Origin: Bradyrhizobium sp. B097
GTDB lineage: Bacteria > Pseudomonadota > Alphaproteobacteria > Rhizobiales > Xanthobacteraceae
Assembly: GCF_038957035.1 (NCBI RefSeq)
Contig: NZ_CP152412.1
Span: 4,398,501-4,462,500 of the forward strand
Direction: 5' to 3'
DNA: 64,000 bases
This document shows, piece after piece, positions 28,296 through 35,475 of the stretch. Each line of letters begins with the position of its first letter. Position 1 is the first letter of the stretch. The notes under the pieces were generated by a model. That model made no database searches. It had not been told where the DNA came from and saw only the letters and a program-made list of their open reading frames with translations. The position numbers and the translations under genes were made by a program.

Positions 28296-28491
28296 TCCAG
28301 AAATGCAAAACCCGGCCGCTGGTGACGGTCGGGTTTGCGAATTGGTCCTTGCTGGCGCTTTGGACAATTCGCAACCTAGCAAAATAGTTGCCCGTCGTCT
28401 TCAAGTTTCTGCTTTGACGCGACGCTGCGCGATCAGCGCCACGGCAGCTGCATTGCTTGCGCCTCTCATTTTCGGGGAGAGCACGCAGTGA
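28288..28491 (+). CDS. possible small protein overlapping a hairpin
   Basis: 67 residues from a TTG start overlapping the previous stop. The first codons form an RNA hairpin. The C-terminal half (VARRLQVSALTRRCAISATAAALLAPLIFGE) has a composition seen in short Bradyrhizobium island ORFs, which may be real or a common artefact of such hairpins. Uncertain. Confidence 0.35.
   Translation: MRDPEMQNPAAGDGRVCELVLAGALDNSQPSKIVARRLQVSALTRRCAISATAAALLAPLIFGESTQ
28308..28336 (+). terminator. hairpin between early genes of the element
   Basis: AAACCCGGCC, loop GCTGGTGAC, GGTCGGGTTT: a stem of ten with one G-T pair, and a short T3 end. Position 13 bp after a stop codon and 150 bp before the next confident gene suits a terminator or attenuator controlling the ATPase module. 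Confidence 0.6.
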
Positions 28492-28781
28492 AACTTAATC
28501 TGGAAAGCAACATTGACGAGCAGGTAAGCACGCTCGACCCCGAAAAATGGTCGAACCTGCAAGCTGAGATTTGCTTGAACATCGCAAACGCGAGATTCCA
28601 CGCTTTCGTTGCTGAGTCCGAGCATGCCGCGGGCTTGGTTAGGCTGGGCTTGATATCTCGCGTCGTTGCCGCGGATCATCTTCATGTGGCGGCCATCTAC
28701 AACGCCCTTTACGTCGAGTACGGCGCGGAAGCTATCCAGCGGGTGATGGCTGATGCCATGAGCCAAACGGGTGGCGCATGA
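28488..28781 (+). CDS. unknown helical protein upstream of the ATPase
   Basis: 97 residues, start at GTG 28488 (codons GTG AAA CTT AAT). NIDEQVSTLDPEKWSNLQAEICLNIANARFHAFVAESEHAAGLVRLGLISRVVAADHLHVAAIYNALYVEYGAEAIQRVMADAMSQTGGA is a purely helical fold without known motif. It overlaps the ATPase start by 4 bp, so it may be a partner of that protein. Confidence 0.65.
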   Translation: MKLNLESNIDEQVSTLDPEKWSNLQAEICLNIANARFHAFVAESEHAAGLVRLGLISRVVAADHLHVAAIYNALYVEYGAEAIQRVMADAMSQTGGA

Positions 28782-29824
28782 ATATTCGCGTCATGGACTG
28801 TTCCGACATCGAGAACATGACCAACCAGGATCTGGACGCGCTGACTGCCGTCCACGATCGGTTCGGCCCCGGCTTCAAACGTACCAACACCAACGATTTG
28901 ATGGCTGCAACATTCCCGCCGCTAAAGGCGATCGTGGCTGGCTACGTATATGCCGGTTTTACGGCGTTCGCGGGTCGAATGAAACTCGGCAAGACATGGT
29001 GGGCTATCGATATCGCCGTGGCAGTCGCGACGGGCGGAGCCGCCATGGGGTCGATCGACTGTATTGCGGGCGACGCCTTATACATCGACCTAGAGAACGG
29101 ACCGCGCAGAATACAGTCTCGTATTCGAGCACTGTTTCCGCACGATCACACATTGCCGGACATGTCACGGCTCGAGTGGGTAACGGAAGCCCCACTGCTC
29201 AACGACGGTTTCATCAATCGTCTGGATCGTTGGCGGCTATCCGTGAAGGATCCCCGGTTGGTCGTTATCGACGTCCTTCAGCGGATCAAGCCTCCCGGCA
29301 ATAAGAATCAGAATGCCTATGAGTCCGACTATTCCATTTGGGCTCCGCTTCAGGAGTGGTCCACTCGTCACGGCGTGGCTGTGCTTGGCCTGCATCACAC
29401 CAAGAAGGGCGCGATGGACGATCCGCTCGAGGCGCTATCGGGATCCAACGGCCTAGCGGCCTGCGCGGACACCACCATCGTTCTGGATCAGGGACCAAAC
29501 GGTCGGACGCTCTACGTTCGCGGGCGCGACGTCGAGGAGCGCGAGACAGCAGTGTTGTTCAATGCGGGGAGTTGGACGGTTCTCGGGGAGGCGGCTGACG
29601 TACGTCGGTCCGACGAACGGAGGGCAATTCTCTCAGCTTTGGCCAAGACGTCGCCGCTCGGACCGAAAGAGATCGCGGCGGCAACAGGCATGAAGGACGG
29701 CAACGTCAGGTTCCTACTTGGGCAGATGGTGGCTGCCGGCGAGATCCAGAAGCAGGGCTACGGCCGCTATACCCCCACCAACACCGCTAACACCCCTAAC
29801 AGTTGGTGCTCAGATGAGGACTGA
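28778..29824 (+). CDS. AAA family ATPase, RepA/KaiC-like, with C-terminal winged helix
   Basis: 348 residues. Walker A GRMKLGKT (residues 66-73), Walker B RLVVIDVLQ (Asp165), then GLHHTKKGAMDDPLEALSGSNGLAACADTTIVLD, the sensor region typical of RepA-like hexameric helicase ATPases (AAA_25). Residues about 275-335 (SDERRAILSALAKTSPLGPKEIAAATGMKDGNVRFLLGQMVAAGEIQKQGYGRY) form a winged helix. Such proteins unwind or organise replication origins in plasmids and satellites. No primase or polymerase is linked here, so host replisome use is likely. Confidence 0.85.
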   Translation: MNIRVMDCSDIENMTNQDLDALTAVHDRFGPGFKRTNTNDLMAATFPPLKAIVAGYVYAGFTAFAGRMKLGKTWWAIDIAVAVATGGAAMGSIDCIAGDALYIDLENGPRRIQSRIRALFPHDHTLPDMSRLEWVTEAPLLNDGFINRLDRWRLSVKDPRLVVIDVLQRIKPPGNKNQNAYESDYSIWAPLQEWSTRHGVAVLGLHHTKKGAMDDPLEALSGSNGLAACADTTIVLDQGPNGRTLYVRGRDVEERETAVLFNAGSWTVLGEAADVRRSDERRAILSALAKTSPLGPKEIAAATGMKDGNVRFLLGQMVAAGEIQKQGYGRYTPTNTANTPNSWCSDED

Positions 29825-30221
29825 GACTGTGAGCGGTGTGAGGAGTGTCAGGGGGTATCTTGCCTGTCGCAGCACAACCTCCGGGACCGCCCTGGCTGCA
29901 AATCTTCGACGAAACCAAATTGATGTTCCGAGTTGGCCAATGTGGCTATGGCGGTATCGCGGTGGATTGGCCGGGCCGCGCCAACCGCATGGGCAGCTCC
30001 GTTTGCAGCGAGATCGAAAACCGAGCGAGGGGCATCGCTCCCTTCGGCGGTCATCGCCTTGCGATCGTTGGGCAAAAAATCAAAACGGGAAATCAACCCA
30101 AGGGGTAGGGGTTTCTGCCCTTCCAGCGCTCTTGGGAGCCGGAACCGCATGGGCTCCCACGCGCAGCACACGCGCGCGCGCCGAAAATTCCCAGAAAATC
30201 ACCCACACGGAGAAAACCACT
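29825..30221. other. intergenic region before the small structural genes
   Basis: 397 bp. A + frame (29845-30108) and minus frame (29848-30171) are open but neither has a recognisable product or good ribosome-binding site; one could be real. A run of alternating CGCG bases lies at about 30168-30182. The end carries GGAGAAAACC before the next ATG. It is a plausible place for the structural-module promoter. Confidence 0.4.
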
Positions 30222-30488
30222 ATGGCGAAGCGCATAGCGAAACGCCGCAAAGGTAGGCCGAACCGGCGAGAGGCGAGCCAGAAAGCGCTGGCCGGGGTTG
30301 ATTTGTCGACACTCGATCCGACCGCGGTGTTGCGCTCGATCGCCGCTGACACCAGCGCGCCGGCGTCGGCTCGCGTAGCGGCAGCAAAAGCTCTGCTGAG
30401 CAACGAACCCCAGCGACCCGAGGAGCCAGGCGAACGTGACCCAGTCGCGCGGCGAGCGCTGCACATTCTGAATGGAGGCAAGGCATGA
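30222..30488 (+). CDS. small basic protein, possible head-module gene
   Basis: 88 residues: MAKRIAKRRKGRPNRREASQKALAGVDLSTLDPTAVLRSIAADTSAPASARVAAAKALL. The basic N-terminus could bind nucleic acid; the central Ala-rich helices recall the N-terminal part of some phage small terminases (PTAVLRAIAADTSAPASARVAAAKALL), but no clear match. Overlaps the next start by 4 bp. Confidence 0.6.
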   Translation: MAKRIAKRRKGRPNRREASQKALAGVDLSTLDPTAVLRSIAADTSAPASARVAAAKALLSNEPQRPEEPGERDPVARRALHILNGGKA

Positions 30489-30880
30489 ATGACGACGACG
30501 ACACAATCCCGATTATCGCGACCTACCGAGGCGTGGGTCTTCACTGCGAGCAGTCCGCGGAACGGCTCGACGCGGTCCGCCGCGCAATCGACGACGTGTT
30601 CGAAGTCGTCAATATCGATCGACATCTGGAAATAGCCGGTGACGCGCGCTGGCCACCGGAGGCGCGCCTGCTGGCTGCGGCAAAGTTGGAAGCCATGGTG
30701 CAGATTGCGGTAGATGAGCGCGCGGTCCGCCCGCCGATTGATCTCATGCTCGTGCAGGCGATCGTGGCTGGCTTGGACTCAATGAAGTGGCGGCATCCGA
30801 AATATTTCGCCTCGCTGTTCGATCCCGGTCCTTCGCCCGGCGAGAAATGGGCAGAACGCGAAGTGCCGCTGCCGTGGTGA
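30485..30880 (+). CDS. unknown acidic protein in the structural module
   Basis: 131 residues, ATG overlaps the upstream stop (ATGA). An acidic start (MNDDDDTIPII) is followed by helices LDAVRRAIDDVFEVVNIDRHLEIAGDARWPPEARLLAAAKLEAMVQIAVDERA. WPPEARLLAAAKLEAM parallels APASARVAAAKALL in the preceding protein, so the pair may be related. No function assigned. Confidence 0.65.
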   Translation: MNDDDDTIPIIATYRGVGLHCEQSAERLDAVRRAIDDVFEVVNIDRHLEIAGDARWPPEARLLAAAKLEAMVQIAVDERAVRPPIDLMLVQAIVAGLDSMKWRHPKYFASLFDPGPSPGEKWAEREVPLPW

Positions 30881-30918
30881 GTCTGGCTGACGAAATCACG
30901 GGGGCGCGCGCGAACTAG

Positions 30919-31272
30919 ATGCCGTTGTCGCTCGACCAGCTCCGTCGCCAACTCGGACCGGTTGTCCGCGCGATCGTTGCTGACGTGGAGCGACGCGTGG
31001 CGACGGAAGTGGTCGTGGCGCGCGGCGTCGAGCGGCTTCTGACGGTCATCGACGGTGGGGAGGAGATTCCTTCCGAGCGGCAGCAGCGTGAGAACGCCGC
31101 CGCAATGGCTGAGCTGCAGCGGCTCGGCAACGGTCCCCATGCGGCAATGAAGCTTGCCCGGCGCTGGTCGAACGATCCGCACCGACAGCAAATGCTGGCG
31201 CAGCACTTTCGTCGACTGCGCCGACGCGCCCGGACAAAAACGAGCACCGCTCGTTTTCCGACGAAAAAGTGA
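30919..31272 (+). CDS. unknown basic helical protein
   Basis: 117 residues: MPLSLDQLRRQLGPVVRAIVADVERRVATEVVVARGVERLL and a strongly basic C-terminus RRLRRRARTKTSTARFPTKK, which could bind DNA. Starts 38 bp after the preceding gene. No family recognised. Confidence 0.6.
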   Translation: MPLSLDQLRRQLGPVVRAIVADVERRVATEVVVARGVERLLTVIDGGEEIPSERQQRENAAAMAELQRLGNGPHAAMKLARRWSNDPHRQQMLAQHFRRLRRRARTKTSTARFPTKK

Positions 31273-31287
31273 GCTAGGTCTGGATTC

Positions 31288-31893
31288 ATGGCAAGCAAAC
31301 ATACCGATCCCAAGACTTCCGCCGAGATCAGGGCTGTCCGGTCGGCGCTCTCCGAGCACGATCGCGCGCTCATGAGTGAGGATGCCGGAATCTATCAGGC
31401 TAGTTTGAAAGGGCTACCGCCGCCGCGGCCGTTGACTGAGCACGAGTGCATGGTTCGCGATCACCTGAAGACGCTCCTCAATGGCTCGACACCCGCTCAC
31501 TTTCTGGGCGGATCAGATGTCTCTCGCCTCCAGCAGATCCGGGCAAATCGCGAGGCCATCGCAATCGCGGACAAGCACTGGGCGCAGAAAGAGGGCGAGG
31601 CGCGCGAACGTGAGGCCCAGGAATACATCGACAGAAATGCTGACGCGTGGCGCGAGGTCTGTCGCGAGATCGTTTTCACCTCGACAAGGCTGCTGGCACT
31701 CGAAAACCGTGCGCGCGAAATGCTCGAGCCCGTTCAGGGAGCTTGGGGGCTCAATATAGCAATGGCAACCACCATCGCCTCCGGCTTTTCGCTCCTCGGA
31801 GTCGGCGATCCCCTTCGGGAGCTGCACGACGCGGCCGTCGCAGAGCGCATCGTCACTCAGGCCGAAATCAGAAAGACACAGAATGTTGCTTAA
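31288..31893 (+). CDS. coiled-coil protein directly before the capsid gene, possible scaffold
   Basis: 201 residues. The middle (about residues 70-135) is a long charged helix, QQIRANREAIAIADKHWAQKEGEAREREAQEYIDRNADAWREV, likely coiled coil, followed by helices and a glycine-rich turn. It ends 11 bp inside the capsid gene. Because the capsid protein has a short N-terminal arm in place of the long delta domain of HK97, a scaffold role is possible but inferred only from place and shape. Confidence 0.6.
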   Translation: MASKHTDPKTSAEIRAVRSALSEHDRALMSEDAGIYQASLKGLPPPRPLTEHECMVRDHLKTLLNGSTPAHFLGGSDVSRLQQIRANREAIAIADKHWAQKEGEAREREAQEYIDRNADAWREVCREIVFTSTRLLALENRAREMLEPVQGAWGLNIAMATTIASGFSLLGVGDPLRELHDAAVAERIVTQAEIRKTQNVA

Positions 31894-32944
31894 ATCGAAT
31901 CGTACGCGCGCGTTTACCGGTCCGCATGCCGAGCAGAAGGCGGAGCGCGTTGGTTATTGGGCCAAGGCGATCATGGGAGACGACGCTGCACGCATGTGGT
32001 GCGTCGATCATGGCATCGGCCTCACGAAAGCGACCTCTGGATCCACCAACTCGGTCGGTGGATTTCTCGCACCGCAGGATTTCGACGCGGCGATCATCAA
32101 TGTCCGCGAAGCCATGGGAGCGTTCCGCCAAGGTGCGGAGATCCGGCCAGCGCGTTCCGATGGTCAGGTCAGGCCTCGCCGGAGTGGCGGGCTAGTGGCA
32201 AATTTCGTTACTGAAGGGGCTCCGATCCCGGAGTCGAGTTTCCAGCTTGACGTGGTCGAAAGCGCACAGAAGAAGTTCGCAATTCTCGGGCGCGCGTCGT
32301 CCGAATTGTTCGAGGACAGCGCGGCAGATCTCGGCGAATTTCTGACGTCTGAAGTCGGTTATGCCTTCGCCTCTAAAGAGGACGACTGCGGCTTCAACGG
32401 CGACGGGACGTCGGCCTATGTGGGCATGAGCGGGCTTGCAACGAAGCTGGTAGGCCTCAAATCATCGGTCGCGGCGGGGACTGGCGTCAACACGTTCTTG
32501 ACGATCACCGCAACTGACATTGCGAATCTGATGGCCGGCGTGATCGCCGCGGCGATCCCTGGTGCGGCGTGGTACACAAGCGCAACCGGCTACGCTCAGA
32601 CGCTCTGCCGTCTCGCAGCTGTTAGCGGCGGCCTTGTCGCAACTCAGCGGCCGGACGGAACGATCAGCGCAAACTACCTCGGTTTTCCGGTGCGGTTTAG
32701 CGGCAAACTGCCGGATGTCCCGACCAGCCTGACGGGCAAGCCGATGCTGTTCTTCGGCAACTTGGCTATGTCGAGTGTTCTGGTTGAGCGTCAGCAGCAG
32801 ACCATCCTAGCGATCAGCCGCGATCGGGCGATGGACGCCGATCAAGTGTTGGTCCGCGGCGTCCAGAGATGCGACATCATTAATCACACAGTCGGTGACG
32901 CAAGCACGCGTGGCCCTGTTGCAATGTTAGTGGGAACCGCGTGA
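31883..32944 (+). CDS. HK97-type phage major capsid protein
   Basis: 353 residues. After an N-terminal arm of about 45 residues comes SGSTNSVGGFLAPQDFDAAIINVREAMGAFRQGAEIRPARS, the family pattern at the start of the mature capsid domain, then NFVTEGAPIPESSFQLDVVESAQKKFAILGRASSELFEDSAADLGEFLTSEVGYAFASKEDDCGFNGDG and GMSGL, typical E-loop to P-domain and A-domain positions. The C-terminal VLVRGVQRCDIINHTVGD matches. It forms icosahedral shells; here no portal or terminase gene accompanies it. Confidence 0.93.
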   Translation: MLLKSNRTRAFTGPHAEQKAERVGYWAKAIMGDDAARMWCVDHGIGLTKATSGSTNSVGGFLAPQDFDAAIINVREAMGAFRQGAEIRPARSDGQVRPRRSGGLVANFVTEGAPIPESSFQLDVVESAQKKFAILGRASSELFEDSAADLGEFLTSEVGYAFASKEDDCGFNGDGTSAYVGMSGLATKLVGLKSSVAAGTGVNTFLTITATDIANLMAGVIAAAIPGAAWYTSATGYAQTLCRLAAVSGGLVATQRPDGTISANYLGFPVRFSGKLPDVPTSLTGKPMLFFGNLAMSSVLVERQQQTILAISRDRAMDADQVLVRGVQRCDIINHTVGDASTRGPVAMLVGTA

Positions 32945-33279
32945 TGAAAAACGTTCGTTTGAAGGACAGCGATCCGCTCGCCCTGCGGATGAAACCCGGC
33001 GCCGTCGTGTCGATGACAGACGGCTGGTGTGGGACCGTGCAATCCGATGACGGCGAATTCGTCGTGATGGTTCGCGATGGCGAGCAGATGAACAGCGCAT
33101 TCCGGGGCTATCGTGGGTTGAGGCGGCAGGCAGTCAGGGTCGGTCGCGACAAAGTCATGACGCGCAGCCCCGTAGTGGACCTTGCGGCGCGCAAGATGTT
33201 GAAGCCGAGCATCGCGATCGTCGATCGTGCCCGGATCGAATCGTCATGGTCTGCTCTAGACGGAGATTGGACAGCATGA
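32944..33279 (+). CDS. unknown protein after the capsid gene
   Basis: 111 residues from ATG 32944, which overlaps the capsid stop (GTGATG). MKNVRLKDSDPLALRMKPGAVVSMTDGWCGTVQSDDGEFVVMVRDGEQMNSAFRGYRGLRRQAVRVG reads as a small beta-rich domain. In phages this place often holds head-tail connector or decoration proteins; no similarity supports either. Confidence 0.65.
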   Translation: MKNVRLKDSDPLALRMKPGAVVSMTDGWCGTVQSDDGEFVVMVRDGEQMNSAFRGYRGLRRQAVRVGRDKVMTRSPVVDLAARKMLKPSIAIVDRARIESSWSALDGDWTA

Positions 33280-33473
33280 ACCAGGGCATCATCAAGCACG
33301 TCAACCCGGACGCAGGCTTCGGATTCATCCGCCAGGATAGCGGCGGAGATCTTTTTTTTCACTTTAGGCAAATGCTGAGCACGGGCACCCCGCAAGTTGA
33401 TCAGCGCGTAAGCTTCGATGTCGGCGCGTCACGGGACGGCAAGCGCCGCGCCGAACGTGTGCGGATTCTGTAA
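33276..33473 (+). CDS. cold-shock domain protein
   Basis: 65 residues, a single cold-shock OB fold. RNP1 is GFGFIRQD (residues about 15-22) and RNP2 is LFFHF (about 29-33) in place of the usual VFVHF; GIIKHVNPDAG is the first strand. It binds single-stranded nucleic acid. Cold-shock genes in phage-like elements usually ride between structural genes, as here (4-bp overlap with the gene before). Confidence 0.92.
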   Translation: MNQGIIKHVNPDAGFGFIRQDSGGDLFFHFRQMLSTGTPQVDQRVSFDVGASRDGKRRAERVRIL

Positions 33474-33506
33474 CTGGCTCCATCTGCGTCATGACGAGGT
33501 TTATAG

Positions 33507-34142
33507 ATGTTTTGTAGTCCGCAGATTGTAGCGACGCGCCCCGCTATACGTAGCGGCGGGTTCACGCCGACAACGCTTGACGCAGCGTCCGTCAGCAACG
33601 CCACGCTTTCGAATGGCAATCTGACCGCGACGCGCAGCAACACGAGCACCGGCGGTGCTCAATCGATTTCCTACAAGAGCGCCGGTAGGTTTTATTTCGA
33701 GGTCACAGTCGGAGCTTCACACGGCAGCACCGACACGATCGGTATTATGGCGTCCACCTACGGATACTTCCCGCTCATAAACGGCAATACTGGCGCGGGG
33801 TCCGGCATCTGGCTGAGCAACGGCAACATCATGAACAACGGCGGCAACGTTGGCAACATTGGGGCCGCCAATGCCGGGGGAAGTATTATCCGCGTGGCGC
33901 ACGACGCCGTCGCAGGAAAGGCGTGGTATGCGCTCAATGGCGGAAGCTGGGACAACAACGGGACGCACGATCCAGCAACGAACGCGGGCGGCATTACGCT
34001 GATTGCAGCGCAGTACGCGCCGGTGGTTGCGTTTAGCCAATACGGTAGCCCGACTGTTGGCGATAACCTCACGGCCAATTTCGGCGCGGCAGCGTTTGTA
34101 TACGCGGTTCCGTCGGGCTTCACCGCGGGATGGTCGGCGTGA
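33507..34142 (+). CDS. SPRY-like domain protein, first copy
   Basis: 211 residues. From residue about 28: SNATLSNGNLTATRSNTSTGG, then SISYKSAGRFYFEVTVGASHGSTDTIGIMASTYGYFPLINGNTGAGSGIWLSNGNIMNNGG, GGSWDNNGTHDP and a SQYGSPTVGDNLTANFGAAAF ending: a beta-sandwich resembling B30.2/SPRY (YFEVTV and GDxLTANFG are SPRY positions). A second copy is at 34801-35475. SPRY domains bind proteins; in phage-type genes they may be decoration or fibre parts. Overlaps the ClpP-like gene by 13 bp. Confidence 0.8.
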   Translation: MFCSPQIVATRPAIRSGGFTPTTLDAASVSNATLSNGNLTATRSNTSTGGAQSISYKSAGRFYFEVTVGASHGSTDTIGIMASTYGYFPLINGNTGAGSGIWLSNGNIMNNGGNVGNIGAANAGGSIIRVAHDAVAGKAWYALNGGSWDNNGTHDPATNAGGITLIAAQYAPVVAFSQYGSPTVGDNLTANFGAAAFVYAVPSGFTAGWSA

Positions 34143-34804
34143 GCTTCGTGCCCGAGATCTATTGCATCCACGCGGAGCCTCGAACCAAGGCGGCGGCGCT
34201 ACCTGAGTGTCCGAATCCGCCGGTGCGCCCACAAGGTTCGGGGCGGCCTTTAGTGCTGAAGTTTCACTCGTCGGTACCTAGGGGCGTCGACGTTGCGGAG
34301 GGGCGCGCTGCGAAGCGCGATACCAACTACTATTTGCAAGCCATCCGCGACGCGAGTGACCGATCTATATCCATGTTGATCGATTGCGCCGGTGGTGAGG
34401 CGGGGAGCGCGGCGGCCATCGCGCTGGCTCTTCTGCACCACCCTTGGCGTGTCACGGCCCGGATTACTGGCCGGTGCTCGAGCGCAGCAATCTTTCTCGC
34501 GCTAGCGGCAGACTTTCGAACCATCGTACCGGGCGGAACGGTTTTGATTCACAGGTCTGCGCGGCTCTGCACTCCAGAACAATTCGAGGCCATGCGGCAG
34601 CTATCAGAAGCCGCCAAGGCGGCCATCAATGAATCGCTGACGGCAACCGATGATTTGACAGCTGCGGTGCTGACGTCACGTCTCGGTATCACCGAACTGC
34701 GCGCGCGCGATTGGATGACGCAAGGGCGCAACTGGACCGCAACGGAAGCCCTTGAGTTTGGTTTCGTTCATGCGATCGAAGATCACGCGGAGGTCGCATC
34801 GTGA
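34130..34804 (+). CDS. ClpP-like (S14) serine protease, probable prohead protease
   Basis: 224 residues. Catalytic Ser118 is in TGRCSSAAIFLALA, His141 in GGTVLIHRSA, and the probable Asp194 in RARDWMTQGRNWTATEALEFGFVHAI, the ClpP order. ISMLIDCAGGEAGSAAAIALAL is the usual strand before the oxyanion hole. In phages S14 relatives cut scaffold and capsid arms; typical position is before the capsid gene, but here it lies downstream between two SPRY genes. No Clp ATPase partner is encoded. Start is ATG 34130; GTG 34139 also possible. Confidence 0.82.
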   Translation: MVGVSFVPEIYCIHAEPRTKAAALPECPNPPVRPQGSGRPLVLKFHSSVPRGVDVAEGRAAKRDTNYYLQAIRDASDRSISMLIDCAGGEAGSAAAIALALLHHPWRVTARITGRCSSAAIFLALAADFRTIVPGGTVLIHRSARLCTPEQFEAMRQLSEAAKAAINESLTATDDLTAAVLTSRLGITELRARDWMTQGRNWTATEALEFGFVHAIEDHAEVAS

Positions 34805-35475
34805 CTGGGGTCAATTGGCTTGTTGAGATAACTGCCGAGTCGATCCTGCAGTGTCGTGTTGGTGCGATTACCGCGCCTCCGCCCGTTGTTGGCGTAAGTT
34901 CTGCCTTCGACCCCGGCTCAATTTCTAACGCTACGCTGTCCAACGCCAATTTGACCGCGACGCGCAGCAACACAAGCACGGGCGGTGCCAGGTCCATCTC
35001 ATATCAGAGTTCCGGCAAGTATTATTTTGAAGTCACCGTCGGCGCGTCGCATGGAAGCACGGATTTCGTCGGCGTCATGGCGGCTAGCTATGGCTATTTC
35101 CCTGCAGTCAACGGAAACACGGGTTCCGGAGTCGGCGTTTGGCTGGGCAGTGGAAGTATTGTCAGCAACGGCGGCCCATCCGGATCGGTGGGGGCTGCTG
35201 CTTCTGCAACCGGAAGCGTTATCGGCGTCGCGTTCGATGCCGATAACCAGCGGATATGGTTTCGTCTCAATGGCGGCAACTGGAATGGCATCGGCACAGC
35301 CGATCCAGCGACGAACACGGGAGGCGCCTCCTACCCAGTAGCCGCGATGGCGCCTGCGGTCGCGTTTAGTCCCTATGGCAGTCCAATTGTCGGTGACAAC
35401 TTAACTGCCAACCTTGGGGCGTCGGCGTTTTCTGGATCTGTCCCGTTCGGGTTTACTTTGGGGTGGCCGCCATGA
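34801..35475 (+). CDS. SPRY-like domain protein, second copy
   Basis: 224 residues, GTG start overlapping the protease stop. Residues about 40-224 align with the first copy along their whole length: SNATLSNANLTATRSNTSTGG, YYFEVTVGASHGSTDFVGVMAASYGYFPAVNGNTGSG, LNGGNWNGIGTADPATNTGG, SPYGSPIVGDNLTANLGASAF. The N-terminal 38 residues (TGVNWLVEITAESILQCRVGAITAPPPVVGV) are unrelated. Likely a tandem duplication around the protease gene, since diverged in the loops. Confidence 0.8.
   Translation: MTGVNWLVEITAESILQCRVGAITAPPPVVGVSSAFDPGSISNATLSNANLTATRSNTSTGGARSISYQSSGKYYFEVTVGASHGSTDFVGVMAASYGYFPAVNGNTGSGVGVWLGSGSIVSNGGPSGSVGAAASATGSVIGVAFDADNQRIWFRLNGGNWNGIGTADPATNTGGASYPVAAMAPAVAFSPYGSPIVGDNLTANLGASAFSGSVPFGFTLGWPP

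Noticed and set aside
29848..30171. A 107-codon minus-strand gene in the gap before the structural module
   Set aside because: Runs against the operon, lacks a ribosome-binding site and reads as low-quality protein; kept only as part of the intergenic note.
31883..32944. An encapsulin (host-type HK97 shell) instead of a phage capsid
   Set aside because: Sequence pattern (SGSTNSVGGFLAP, ASSELFEDS) is that of phage capsids and the neighbours include a protease and an integrase; no cargo enzyme with a targeting tail is present. Not fully excluded.
33507..35475. A diversity-generating retroelement, because two similar SPRY-like proteins look like variable receptors
   Set aside because: No reverse transcriptase gene, no template repeat and no adenine-biased variation between the copies is seen.
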